Counted from the stretch's first letter, positions 48,043 through 60,298 are shown. The stretch is DNA of 64,000 bases from Corticium candelabrum (GCF_963422355.1 NC_085089.1:6870052-6934051); one strand, 5' to 3'. Program-made: numbers and translations. The notes: a model not told the origin generated them from the letters alone.

Positions 48043-48512
48043 CTGATCTAAATTCTCTGTCACCGTCAAATACGGCTGATGCCTGGAAGTACAAACGTCG
48101 ACAAGCCTCGCCACGCTCGCAAGCTGCAGACTCTTTATTGCCATCACATCACATCGGCCATAAATTTCTCTCGACTGAACCCCTTCTCATGGAACTCCTT
48201 CACTAACACACTAACGGCCACAGAATCGGCGCCGAAAGTCTTCTGTCTCTTCAACTCGGCCTTGCACACCGTCCAATACCGACCGGAACCGACCAAGCTG
48301 TTACTCCTCCTTTCCAACTGACTCCCCTATTTCGAATTCATTGAGCGGCACGTCGTCCAGTGTAGCCACCGGTTTCGTGTCCTCTTTGCGTTGGCATCTT
48401 CGATAACACCACACGCCGAGAGCCACCATCAGTACTATAGACAAGACCCCACACACTGCAACAACGACCACAATCGGTACCAAGTCGGGACCACCACCGC
48501 CGACTTCGTTTG
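48043..48512 (-). pseudogene. PTK7-like transmembrane, juxtamembrane and kinase N-lobe exon, frameshifted
   Basis: Read from 48512 (acceptor CTGTGTAG): a short linker, then a membrane segment (LVPIVVVVAVCGVLSIVLMV), a basic stop-transfer WCYRRCQRKE and juxtamembrane LNEFEIGESVGK. The frame then shifts by one base near 48,315 and continues as LVGSGRYWTVCKAELKRQ and SVLVKEFHEKGFSREKF. It breaks again near 48,140 in a TGATG repeat, resuming as MAIKSLQLASVARLVDVC and PYLTVTENLDQ. The junction with the next exon gives LDQ-GDLKKYL, as expected for a receptor kinase hinge. The two breaks prevent a full kinase domain unless they are assembly errors in short repeats. Confidence 0.75.
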
Positions 48513-48582
48513 CTACACAGCAAACATGAGATACAACCTTTGTGTACATAACACTCTCTACATATTAGAACAGCTCACTCAC

Positions 48583-48800
48583 ATTCGTTATCGACTCTGT
48601 TGACAGTCACATTAACCGACCTCGTGGTGTCTCCGCCCGCGTTTGCTGCGACACACCCGTATGTATTGGTATCAAACGTCTTGGCATTTTTTATCAACAG
48701 GTGCCATTACCATAGTCAACAAAGCTACGAGCAGCAGACTGAGGGAGACCGGGCCACCCAGTCGCACGCCAAGTCCACGTAACGACATCCTCTGCTGATG
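48583..48800 (-). pseudogene. PTK7-like Ig-domain exon, frameshifted
   Basis: Ends at donor T|GTGAGTG (48583). It encodes the second half of an Ig fold: NTYGCVAANAGGDTTRSVNV, with the Cys of the F strand, and upstream VTWTWRATGWPG with the core Trp. The frame changes near 48,705 between these halves. The exon end phase matches the transmembrane exon. Its upstream limit runs into the GT microsatellite. Confidence 0.65.
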
Positions 48801-48806
48801 TCACTT

Positions 48807-48810
<4 letters not shown>

Positions 48811-48900
<90 letters not shown>

Positions 48901-48931
48901 CGTGTGTGTGCGTCTGTGTGTGTGCATGTGA

Positions 48932-49009
<78 letters not shown>

Positions 49010-49015
49010 ATGTGA

Positions 49016-49064
<49 letters not shown>

Positions 49065-49067
49065 CGC
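48811..49067. repeat. GT-rich microsatellite
   Basis: (GT)n with CGTG, CATG and CTGTG variants, including two near-copies of a block with GTGCATGTGAGTGCGTGTGC. It lies between Ig-coding segments of the PTK7-like gene, presumably in an intron. Apparent long frames here are repeat translation. Confidence 0.97.
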
Positions 49068-49089
49068 TTGCGTAAGGAACACTCACCGA

Positions 49090-49157
49090 AAACAGTTAGA
49101 CTTGTTCGACTGTAAATCGTCGAATTCGTACTACCTCAAACCTCACAGACATATTAT
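49090..49157 (-). pseudogene. Possible upstream Ig exon end of the PTK7-like gene
   Basis: Minus-strand sequence encoding STIYSRTSLTVF and then donor CG|GTGAGTG, resembling the last strand of an Ig domain. It is cut off at about 49,158 by the Gypsy-2 fragment. Short and tentative. Confidence 0.3.
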
Positions 49158-50692
49158 TTGAGTACATATGATTATGAAATCCAGTATAAGCCAGGCGTTG
49201 AGAATAAGGAAGCTGATTTGCTATCCCGATTGCCCATCCCAGTAGAAGTCATTGACCCAAATGAACAGATGTTTCATGTGGATTACTGTGGGGCATTACC
49301 AGTCACTGCAGCAGAGATTGCAAAAGAAAAACAGAGAGATCAAATCCTAAGGAGAGTTTATCAGTATACAAAATGTGGTTGGGGACCCGATGGCGAACTA
49401 GTCATAGAACAATACAGGAGACGAGCGACCGAGCTTTCAATTGAGAACGGTTGCTTACTATGGGCAAACCGTGTCATCATTCCAAGCAAGTTGAGATCAT
49501 TGATTCTGTCTGAGTTACACGAAGGACACTTAGGAATGAGTCGAATGAAATCATTGGCCCGCAGCTATGTATGGTGGCCAAGCCTAGATAAAGAGATTGA
49601 GGAAGTAGTGAAGCAGTGTGAAGCTTGTCAAAGTCTGCGAGGCAAATCGGCTCGGATTGATCCTCCACACCCTTGGATTTATCCTCAGAAGCCATGGGAG
49701 AGAGTACACGCTGACTTTTGTGAAGTCGCTGGGAAACAGTACCTGCTTATGGTGGATTCATTCAGTAAATGGCCTGAAGTACATGAGCTAGGTACTCATG
49801 CAACCACAGCACAAACTATTGATGCATGAGACATACTTTTAGTTATGATGGACTACCCCTACGAGTGGTGACGGACAACGGTCCACAATTTACTTCACAT
49901 GAGTTTAAGGACTTTATGTCAGCGAATGGAATAAAACATCAATTAACTCCTCCTTATCACCCAGCCTCAAATGGACAGGTTGAGAGAATGGTGCAAGAGT
50001 TTAAGAAGTCTCTAAAAACAAAGCCAACTGGTAGGTCAGTGAGTCACCAGGTATCAATCTTTCTATTGCACTACAGGACAACACCAAACAGCACAACCGG
50101 CAAGATACCAGCCGAATTGATGTTGAAGCGGAGTCCGAGAACAAGACTATCAATATTACATCCTGAAGCTGACAGTGAGTTGAGAGAGGCTCAGAGTCAA
50201 CAATATGGCACTGCATCTGGTCGGGTTCGACAGCTACAGCCAGGAATGACAGTCAGTGTTACAAATCCAAGACAAGATAGCAGAGGGAAATGGCTATGTG
50301 GGGTCATTATCCAACGTTTAGGGCCTGCAACCTATCTTGTAAGTGTTGAAGGAGGACCAAGGTATGCCCATATTGACCAGTTGAGAGAGCGTGATGGAAG
50401 AACCTTTTCAGAGTACACATGGGAACCTACAGGAGATATATCTGTACCCACAATGAACCAAGACAATGGCAACAGCAAGCAAAAGGACAAGATCAATCTA
50501 GTACTACAAGTACATCCACAAGCACATCATCAGGATCCTCTCAAGATAATAACAGTGCAAAAAAAAAACGAGAAAACTTCACTGAGACTACACCAATGTC
50601 CCAGCAGTCTCACCAGATACCACCGTCTACAGCAGTAACTGAAGAGAGACAAACAGAAAACCACCTGCACAGTACAATCCTATAGTATACTA
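49158..50692 (+). pseudogene. Gypsy-2 integrase, single frameshift
   Basis: The first frame (49,158-49,829) has the linker NKEADLLSRLPIP, an HHCC module (HEGHLG, WWPSLDKEIEE, CEACQ) and the first catalytic Asp in HADFCEVAGKQYLLMVDSFS. A missing base near 49,826 shifts the frame. The second (49,826-50,638) has VTDNGPQF and SNGQVERMVQ with the other catalytic residues, then an SH3-like tail (PRQDSRGKWLCGVI, GPRYAHIDQLRERD). A further frame change near the end gives RKPPAQYNP and a stop at about 50,692. The DDE residues are retained, but the chain is split. Confidence 0.83.
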
Positions 50693-50825
50693 ATGAGATT
50701 AGCTACGTATATGTTGTGAGACAATACGTCTTTAGTTTGTCTGTGTTTAGTCCTCATAGTCTGCGTTCAGTGTTCCATGTCTGAATCAGTGCGTATGTGT
50801 CATATAAGGGTATAGACACTACAGA
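49158..50825 (+). mobile_element. Gypsy-2: 3' part of a Ty3/Gypsy element
   Basis: Starts abruptly at the RNase H-integrase linker and runs through the integrase to a probable 3' LTR (about 50,690-50,825, not firmly bounded). There is no 5' LTR, gag or RT. Its protein resembles that of Gypsy-1 throughout but is clearly diverged, so it is a related family and not a recent copy. Confidence 0.8.
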
Positions 50826-50854
50826 TAACGTAAAAATATTTTGAGCCTTCCCTC

Positions 50855-53800
50855 TTGTGGCATGGTATTGATGGTATAAATAAGCACATCTCACTAGAAC
50901 AAGTCATCCTTGCAAGTAAGAGTATCAGAATGAGTCGTCAGAAGCGATCAAAGCCAAATATGTGGCAAGTGGACCAAGATGACCTGTTTGACTCATGGGA
51001 TAACACAAATAGAAACGCTGCTGGCCGTGTTGAAAGTTCTTGTCACCCTGTGAAGACGTTACAGTGAATCAACTGTGGTTTGAGAAATTTCAATCACCTG
51101 ACATTGATGATGAAGCTGCATATCAAACTGGAATACAGCAGTCAATGATGAGCTGCACATCACAAATACAGCATTCAGATGTATTCATTCATTTCTGTCA
51201 TTATATATACAGTGCATAATAATAAGTATGGTGTATACAGGAAACACACTCCCATCATCATGACTTGGAAGAGTTAGACAGTGTTTTTACTGCTTCAAGC
51301 ACAGAGTCTGATTTAGAATCTTTGCCATCACTCTCAGCAGAAATACCATCACCCTCAGCAGAACAAACAGAAGAAAACAACTCTACCAATATCGCCACAC
51401 CAAATAGAGAGTCTACAAGGTAAGCTTCATCTTGTTAACTAAGTTATCAAATAAAGCTAAATAACATAACACTGCATTTCAGAGATGTCCATGGCTCTCC
51501 TTTTTATAGCAACAACAGAAGTTGGCCTGTATGGAGCTGGCATGGCGGTACATCTTCTACAGCTGAAGATGCCTTAGCAAGAATCCTCTCTGCTCCAGCT
51601 CAACAGTTGTGTTTCTACACCCAAATGTGTTGAACATAACTGTGCTTTCCTCGTTGATATGACATCACTTTCCCACCCAAACAACATTTTTTGCAGATGA
51701 TCTGGGAGCTTGGAATTGTCAAGGATGCCCTTCACTCTTTTATCAAGTGAAACACAACCTTCAAGGAGAAGTGCGAATTCGTCCATGTGGAAAGAAAAAA
51801 GAAGGAATGATTCCAAAGAAAGCAACACACAAAGTCCACAAAAAATATGCTAAGAACAAGTCTTCTGCAGACTTTAGAAGAATTATCTACACTGTGTTTT
51901 CTATTGGTAAGGCAGCTACAACATTTTACACAAAAAATACAAAAACCTTATTTGTTTATATCTTCTGCAGACAACACAGGGTTTGAAACACAGCTTGGTA
52001 TCTCCATGATATCATACTGCTTTCTCCATGGAGAACACAAGCTGAATGTACAAAAGCATGGATATCGGAAGATTAGAAACCAGCCGTATGTCCACACTGA
52101 GACAAGCACCCTAACAGACATTCAAACAACTTCACAAACAATACAGCCCAAGCAAGTAGCCTCACACATTTACCAGCAGAGAGGTGGAATCAGCACCGAA
52201 TCAGTTAGTCAACTGACAAGATCGCAACAGCAAGTCAAGGACAGCAGACGATACATATCTGGAGTTGGACGCACTGCCATAGCTGTCAACAAGGATCTGC
52301 TCCTTGACGTTATGATGATGGAAGAGTCAGCGCAAAGTCCATCAGACAAATTTGTCAGGGCAGTAACTGCCTTTCCAGAACCAATGTGTGTATTAGCTAC
52401 TGAACAACAACTTGTAGACATGGAACGCTTCTGTGTTGACTGTTCACCCAATTGCAGCATCTTGGGTGTAGATCCCACCTTCAATTGTGGGAAATTCTAT
52501 GTAACAGTTTCGACGTACAATCACTTACTGCTGAACAACTCACACTGAAAGAACCCAACGTTCATTGGAGCACTATTAATACATCAACAAGAGCTTGAAA
52601 CTTCATACAGCTTTCTGGGGAACACATTAATTAACTGCCGCCCCTCCCTAGCTGGAGTCCATTCATTTGGAACAGACGGAAAGACAACCTTGTGAAAGGG
52701 CTGAAAAGAACCTTTCAAGATGGCATACATGTCCAATGCTCTATTCATGCAGAACGAAACGTTAAACAAAAGCTTGCAGAAATGAAATTAACACCTGTTG
52801 CTGCCAATGAAATACTAGCAGACGTATTTGGAAGAAAGCTGTGAGAATTGCAAGTTTGTGAAGAAGGACTCATAGACTGTGAATCGGCGTCAGATTTTAA
52901 TCAAAAGCTGAGCTGTCTCAAAGACAAGTGGAACAGCATACAGCCCAATTTTTATTCATGGTTCCTGAAGTACAAAGCAAATAGTATGAAAGCCACCATG
53001 ATTGCAGCAGTCCGTACACAAGCTGGACTTGGAAAACCACCTACACGTTACAGCACAAACAGAAATGAAGCAATGAACAACACCATCAAGAAATCACTTA
53101 GCTACAAAGAAAAATATATTGCGGAATTCTGTAAGCACATGAAAGACCTTATTAAACAACAATTTGAAGAAGTAGAAAAGGCCATTTGAGGAATTGGTGA
53201 ATACACATTTGCACTTGGCTTTGAGCATCCGTACTTACAAGAACAAGAGTGGAATGATTTAAATCTTGAGCAAAGGAAAGAACACATTAAAAAGTAGTGA
53301 TTGTCCTCAACAACGAGATGGTAATAGCAACAAAGACAAGAGCCAACCGGAAGCCAGCAGTAAGCAAGCCAACAATCCAACTACAAATACCACCGGTCTT
53401 TCACAATCTCTAGAGACTATCATGAAAGCTTGTCCTGGAGTGCCCAGTGCAACAATTGCTGGTATGGTTGACAAGGCCAAGAAACTGCTCCAAGCACAAA
53501 CAGACGTGACTGCTGTTCCACGTCCAAACAAACGATCACACTTTGTCATCAGCAACACCAAACCAGGGAGGCCACATTTAGTAACAACAGGGAATATGTG
53601 TGGTCAATTCTCATGTGAACTTTCATGTGGCTCTTGGGCTGCTTACAAAATATATTCTCATGTGATTGCTGTAGCAGAATACAATGGTGAGCTGTTGAAT
53701 ATGTTACAAAACGCTGTTGCAGAAAACAACCACAGGAAACTTGACTGCACTTGCAATGGCTACCATGCCTCGTGATGCAGGCAAGAAACCCAACAAGCGA

Positions 53801-54877
53801 GAGCAATACAGACAAAAGCAAGCAGAAGCACCACCTGGACCACTATACAAAGGCTACACACTACATTGCCTAGCTCCTCGTCAAGTACATCATGGCAGTC
53901 TGGGCATGCAATGCATGGTTCTGTTCAAAGTTCATCTCCCAATATGCCTCAATGCTTTCAAATGACAGCACCATCACAAGGTACTTTAATCCCTCAAGTA
54001 ATGTACAGCAGTTAATTCAAACTTGCTATCCACTGATATGTTTTTAGATTCATCGACTACTGTACGTATCTCAACCATTTCAACGGACATCATCATCACA
54101 AGCTCCATCAGCTACCACATCTCAACCTTTTCTAATAACAGCACAATCACGAGGTAATTGGAATTTCTCAAGTACACTACAGCAGTTGACTGTTCAAACT
54201 TCTAATGCATGTTTCTCTGTAAGGTTCATCAGCTACACTATCTCAACCTTTTCGAATGGCAGCACCATCACAAGGTACATTAAACGTTAATTAACAGTCG
54301 ATGACAGCTGTTCAGACCTGCAGTACATTATTCTCTCTTCGAGGTTCATCAGCTACTGCATATCTACCTTTTCAAATAACACCATCACAACTAACTGCAT
54401 CTGGATATCCAGTTTACGCACAACAACTGTATGGGCAACCTCAACAATACAACCCTGGACTTTGGCCAGGACCACCCCTGATGCACAGCATAAACCCAAA
54501 CCCTGTGAGTTTCACACCAATGACAGCTACAGCATCTGCTATAAGTCCACAGGACATGGTTCCTAAGCCATTCAAATTCAAATTCTTGACTAATCAAATC
54601 AAGGTCTGTGCAGGTTGCAGACAGGGATATCAAAGACGAACAGATCCACCTTATATGACATTTGCATTGTGCACGAGGAAAGCATCTAGATAGTACAACA
54701 TGATAAGTCTTTCAAAAGAATCCACCAATGCACACTACCATGGCAATGCAACATGCATTATCATCAAGCATCCTGCTTTTCAGCCGAATTGTATCGAAAT
54801 ACCACCAGATGTTAAGGCACGTCTACTGCCAGTGCACAAGCACTACCTCAGAGATCACTTTGGAATTATCATCTAAC
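50855..54877 (+). pseudogene. MULE-like transposase gene, multi-exon and decayed
   Basis: Coding pieces in order: RQKRSKPNMWQVDQDDLFDS (50,930); an acidic Ser-rich exon (about 51,241-51,420, donor GTAAGC); a DNA-binding-like region (CVEHNCAFLVDM, DDLGAWNCQGCPS) with a frame change near 51,690; then GFETQLGISMISYCFLHGEH; then the catalytic region VDPTFNCGKFYVTVSTYNHL and HSFGTDGKTT, with stops after it; then YSTNRNEAMNNTIKKSLSYK; a SWIM-like zinc site (CGQFSCELSCGSWAAYKIYSH); repeated mini-exons; and a tail with VCAGCRQGY and LLPVHKHYLRDHFGII, ending at 54,877. This resembles the MULE transposases common in invertebrate genomes. Several stops and frame changes make this copy inactive. Confidence 0.65.
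53930..54395 (+). repeat. Tandem mini-exon plus intron repeats
   Basis: Four or five imperfect units of about 110-130 bp. Each has a roughly 50-bp coding block (GGTTCATCAGCTAC then CTCAACCTTTTC then AGCACCATCACAAG) followed by a GTA/GTAATT donor-like site and an intron with TACAGCAGTT and TTCAAACTT. They encode Ser/Pro/Gln-rich peptide (SSATLSQPFRMAAPSQ). Confidence 0.6.
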
Positions 54878-55680
54878 AACATGTCTAAAGACTATATAGT
54901 AGTTTAGTTGTTGCAGAGTTGCTACTTTGTTAGAGCAACTTGTTTTGGAATTATAGAAAGTGACATGACAACTATTTGCAAAGTTGACTTCACACAGCAG
55001 TTTTGAGCTATCTAGATAAAAGTATAAACAGGTTGTGTTGTTAATCAAGAGAATTCCAAATAACCTTAAACAAATTCGTGCCACTCCAGTGCTTGCACAT
55101 TTTTCTTGAGTCATTCTCTGCCCAAATATTATATTTAAAAAGCCATGAACACGGTCATTGCATTAGCACTTGCAATACATACAATATAGCTGCTGCAAAG
55201 AGCACAACAGCACAACTGAACTTGGCATTATCTGGTCTAACACTGTACTGAAAAGCTCTAGTACATTGTTGAGGTTATCATTGATTATTCAATTATCTTA
55301 TCAAAACAACTAAAATAAATTTCTTGTCACTATGTGTTACTAAACCAGCACTTTGTCAAGTAGGCCAACGAATTTTTTTAGATAATATGCAAAATTTAGC
55401 ACCATTTAATTAATTATTACGTCAGTTAATTAACATTTTACAAAGATGTCAAAAAGAGAATTTAAACGTAGCCTAACGACAACGCGCGCACGTGTAATAA
55501 CGTGTGAGTTGTTCAACGAACTAAAAAAGCTAGCGAGTTCGAGACCACTACAGTAAATAAACATGTCTAGGCCAACCTGCAGCTAGCGCTGACGCTGACG
55601 CTAAGCTAGGCACACGGTAGGGCGTTCCCAAGGTTGTAAGACACAGAAACTTGACAGACGGCGTCTAGAGCTACCTTTAG
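54878..55680. other. AT-rich spacer
   Basis: No gene or clear repeat seen between the MULE tail and the foldback element. Confidence 0.5.
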
Positions 55681-57863
55681 GGTCAGTGGATAGTCCGGCC
55701 ATTTAATTTTCTACATTTCAATTTTTGTGTTTTCATTTTTCAATTTTTAATATTTATGTTAACTTTTTAAAAAAAGTTCAATTTTTAATTTTTATTTTTT
55801 ATTTTCTATTTTTTATTTGCATTCTTATTAAAAATTTGTGTTTATTAACTTTTAACTTTTAATTTTTAATTTTTAATTTTCTATTTTCCTTTTTATTTTT
55901 TTGTAAAATGGTTTTTCATCTTTTGATGTTTGATTCTTGTGATCTTTAGATTTATCTTTTAAAGTTTGATTTTTAGGCACCTATGTGCTCAAAACTAGAA
56001 ACTTGAACTCGCAGTTCGCTTTTCTATTTCTAAGATTAACAGAAAATAGAAAATTGAAATGGCCGGAGAAACTAGACATAGCAGGGGTCTCAGCGGGGCT
56101 TCCATTCGTACGCGTGTCTCAGGAGATAACATTTCCAACACACAAGCATGTGTTTGTTTTTACTTTACTTTCCGTCACGTGCCAAACCACGTTGGCAGCG
56201 CTTGACAACTCCGCTCTGACCACAACGTTGTGCCAGTGAATACCGCGCTCCCTAGCTGTGTAGGTACGTGCATTGTACACAATACGCTACCTTTATCGTA
56301 GATGAACCGGTTGGAGGGGAAATGCTACGAATATCTAGCTCTAGGTACTGTATCTAGATAGGCTCCGCCCTAGCGGATCGCCGAGTTGGCAACTGTGGTG
56401 ACGAAGTATTACAGACTCGTTTATTGTCTAGGAAAAATCGAGACACAAATAAAACATCGAAACCGTCAACCTATACTAGAAGTAGTAGACTGGGCACACT
56501 ACTAGGCCTACACGGTACTGTACAAGGGTGGGCGTGGTACTCTACAGCAGGTCACATTTCTTCATTTCGTCGGACACGGAACTACCAATTGTGTTTCCAT
56601 CTGCCACAACCCAAGGTGCTGGTGCCTCCTCGTCACGCATCTTGACTGCAGATATGAACGTACGCGTCGACAATGACAGCCCAGAGATCACCGAGTGACA
56701 CGGTAGAACTCTACAATCATTGTCTAGCATTATTGACTCTAGTACAGTAGCTATACTCAGCATTGGCATAGTAGTCTACTTAGTAACTAGCTCTAGCTAG
56801 CTGTAGCTGACTAGCTACATTTATGACCATGTTCTTTCAGTTGTAGCTGCACACTGTTCTACGTTAGTTGAGCTAATTAATTGAGTTGAGTTGAGCAAAT
56901 AGAGTTCAGTTGAGTTGACTTCAAGTAAGAGTTCAGAAGGAGTTCTAGAACGATGGACGTACATGTCTGTTTGCTTGGGGAGTTGTGCGACGTCATGCAA
57001 ATGTGACCTGCTATACAATACCACGCCCACCCTGGTACGGTACCGTGTAGTGTGCCCGTGAAAGCGCCTAGTCTACTACTTGTAGTAGGTTGACGGGTTC
57101 GATGTTTCAATTGTGCCTCGATTTTTCTCAGACAACAAACGAGTCTTTAGACTTCGTCACCACAGTTGCCAACTCGGTGATCCGCTAGTGTGGAGCCTCT
57201 AGCGATACGTATTCGTAGCATTTCCCCTTCAATCGGTTCATCTACGGTAAAGGTAGCGTATTGTGTACAATGCACGTACACTGTACCTACACAGCTAGGG
57301 AGTGCGGTATTCACTGGCACAACGTTCTGGTCAGAGCGGAGTTGCAAGAGCTGCCAACGTGGTTTGGCACGTGACGGATAGTAAAGTAAAAACAAACACA
57401 TGCTTGTGTTGGAAATGTGATCTCCTGAGACACGTGTACGAATGGAAGCCCCGCTGAGACCCCGCTGAGACCCCTGCTGTGTCTAGTGTCTTCGGTCATT
57501 TCAATTTTCTATTTTCTATTCATCTTAGAAATAGAAAAGCGAACTGCGCGTTCAAGTTTCTAGTTTTGAGCACATAGGTGCTTAAAAATCAAACTTTATA
57601 AGATAATTCTAAAAATCACAACAATCAAACATCAAAAGATGAAAAACCATTTTACAAAATAATAGAAAGAAAAATAGAAAATTAAAAATTAAAAATTAAA
57701 AGTTAAAATTTAATAAACACAAAATTTTAATAAGGATGCAAGTAAAAAATTATAAATTAAAAATTAACTTTTTGTAAAAAAATTAGCAAAAAATTAAAAA
57801 TTGAAAAATTAAAACACGAAAATTGAAATGTAGAAAATTAAATGGCCAGACCATCCACTGACC
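55681..57863. mobile_element. 2.2-kb foldback element with long inverted arms
   Basis: Left arm 55,681-56,559 and right arm 56,999-57,863 are inverted copies of each other along their length (ends GGTCAGTGGATAGTCCGG and CCAGACCATCCACTGACC), separated by a loop of about 440 bp. The outer part of each arm is AT-rich, with AATTTTTAATTTTT repeats. The inner part is ordinary sequence, including TGTGTTTGTTTTTAC and CAGGGGTCTCAGCGGGG. The arms differ at scattered bases, so the element is not very recent. No transposase is present and no clear target duplication was found. Confidence 0.85.
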
Positions 57864-57955
57864 TACTTGCTACGATGTAACTCTAGAACCAAACATCACT
57901 AGACACTTGCTATACGATGTAACTCTAAAACCAAACATCACTAGGCACTTGTTAC
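57864..57955. repeat. Two-unit tandem repeat beside the foldback
   Basis: Two near-copies of a unit of about 45-48 bp: ACTTGCTA(TA)CGATGTAACTC followed by AACCAAACATCACTAG. Confidence 0.8.
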
Positions 57956-59945
57956 GATGAGCAATAGTCGCTATGCACTTGTTTTGGCAGAAACGGCACA
58001 CCATACGCTAATCGCAGCAGAAAGCAAACAATGACAGGAGCAACGGTCTAAATCTGAGATGCTCTAGTCTATAGATCTAGTGTGCGTGGATTCGTGGATC
58101 CGTGGCCGTTTTCGCGAAATAAGACTAGTCGCTGCAGTCTGTTTGACATATACTGTATGTGGATTCGTAGATTCGCGTTTTCCACTCAGCCGTAATTGAA
58201 GCACGTAACTGTTCGCTGAGGTTAGCAAATTCGATCTAGTATCTTCATATGGTTGTGTGACACGTACTATGTTTGTTTAAAACCGCTCTTCATTTTACTA
58301 CGCTTGCAAGGTACGTTCTGTATGCCAAAAGAACAACCGCATACTATAGATTTGTAAACAGATAAATATAGTGGGTAACTTGGTAAGGACGATGAATGCA
58401 ATTTTGTTTCGGCAACATGAACGTAAAAAATTGAATCAAGTGTGCTCTTTCGAGGAGCCAACTCTATTATAATTTCTTGGCAAGATCGAAGAGTGAAGTG
58501 AGTGTCGATGTCGTTTTCGTGCGCGACTTAGGAGCAAAAGAAACCGAGGCGTGACAAAAGGATTATAAAGAAAAGGCGAGAAGAAGAGCAAAGTCTGTTG
58601 TCTTAATAATTACGCGCTCATGCATGACAAGCGTGACCATTAAAATTAAATTGTTATAGTCCGCAAATATCTAGGTAAACGACTTAGACGATTGAACAAA
58701 AATAGAAAAGCAGAAGAAGAACAACTCAATGTCTGTTTCTAAGTTCCAATGTTTGTTCGACAGCTCCTACCTAACGCAACCATGCATGCATTTGTAGTTA
58801 GTAACTTACGCGACTAGACGAAAGACAGAACACAAGATCGCTCGCCTAACGTTAACACGACGCTAACGAGCATTTCCAATAGGTTTAGTTGTGGAATTAT
58901 ATGTGGAGTATACAGATAGTTTAGGGGTACGCCTATTTCTTAATTTCGCTGGTTGATCTAACTAAGGAAAGAACAAAAAATTATAATGTGCCTAATTAGT
59001 GACAATAACCAATTACTAAACATTTAGTTAATTAATTAACACAGAACTTGTACGACTGTCTATTACTAGAACATAAGCTTGTAATAAATATAAGAACGAC
59101 GTATATATATGCACTTTCTTGAGGCTAGTTGTGATGTTCTTAATTCTAGTGTTTTGATGTCTTTATCGATCGATTTTCCAGCAGTACAACTCCTTGTTCA
59201 CGGCCGTTACGGCTGCGCAACTTAGTTTGCACGTGCTCAGTCAAGTGGAATTGTGCGATCACCAACATATACCATCACTTCCTTTGAAAAGTTTTCCATT
59301 CTTTCTTCTACGTCTGAATGACAATAAGCGAACAACGTGCAAGAAAGTAAGTGCAGACGTTCATACTATAACTCTATAGATTGTAAGTCTCCTAACACGT
59401 TTATAATGAGTCACACTTCCATGATAACTACAGAGGTCGTTTTCACTGTTATCTCATATCTCGGGGTTTGCAGATATAACAATGATCGGAAACAAGACAC
59501 ACCACAGCCACCGTCACTCCGCTTTTGTGTACGCCTCGTAGAACTAACGATACAGATTCGAGTCTTTTGACACGTGACTCTAGGCTCCTATCTGCCTGAA
59601 AATGTGGTCAGCTGAGACCGAACTCGTCTGCACGGGTGCTTCCACCTTGTTTCTCGATGCAAAAAGTGCAGCTACTCTAGCCAAACGCAGGGCAACGACC
59701 AACCGATGAGAAAACAAGAAGAACGGAGATCATGAGACAACATCGTCGACAGGCGCTTCAATACGCACGAACCTCTCTCTGCTGGCGAACAACAGTATGA
59801 GGCACGTCATACGACCGACGATTGCAAATACAGACACTGTAACGATTGTTCTATAATTAGCATATGTGACGTACTAGACAGATGTTCACGTGTTCGGCTG
59901 TTCTGGTCTACCCGCGTAACTGTTAATATAAGTTTTATATAAACC
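57956..59945. other. Region with no identified gene
   Basis: About 2 kb without a convincing ORF, RNA gene or repeat. Short frames here lack coding character. Confidence 0.5.
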
Positions 59946-59959
59946 CATATATACCAGTC

Positions 59960-60298
59960 ATGACTGTGTCACCATACGAAGATGTGCGACCCTTGGTCTG
60001 GAAGCCCGCCGCTTGGGTGATGGAAGACTTTCTTCGGTCGTGGAAGATGGATGTTGGTGGCTGTAGTAATCTAAAATTGTTTCTAGAAGGGATGTATTCA
60101 CAGATACACGATAAATTCGCCAAAGAGTTGTCCGAATTAAAAGGGCTATCGTTTAAACTCACCGTCAAACTACAACTCTAACGGTCGACGAATTGTTGAT
60201 CTACCTATCGCTAAGTCACAAGCGAATGGTCGTCTTGGATGTTACCGATATCGAGGAGACTCTACATATTATTTTCCCTCAACTCCAACAACATCTTT
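59960..60298 (+). CDS. Small coding-like region of unknown function, two frames
   Basis: The first frame (59,960-60,181) begins MTVSPYEDVRPLVWKPAAWV, then has YSQIHDKFAKELSELKG. It stops, and an overlapping frame to about 60,298 continues with LTVDELLIYLSLSHKRMVVL and DVTDIEETLHIIF. Both stretches look protein-like, so a frameshift or small intron may link them. It runs convergently into the Polinton polymerase remnant and may be part of the same element. I do not recognise the family. Confidence 0.3.

Noticed and set aside
48694..49115. Long ORFs across the GT-rich tract
   Set aside because: Mostly microsatellite translation; only the short Ig-like portion at one end (48,694-48,800) was kept.
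56542..56769. Minus-strand 75-codon ORF in and beside the foldback loop
   Set aside because: Parts look protein-like (EEAPAPWVVADGNT), but there is no recognised domain, splice partner or second copy; too weak to list as a gene.
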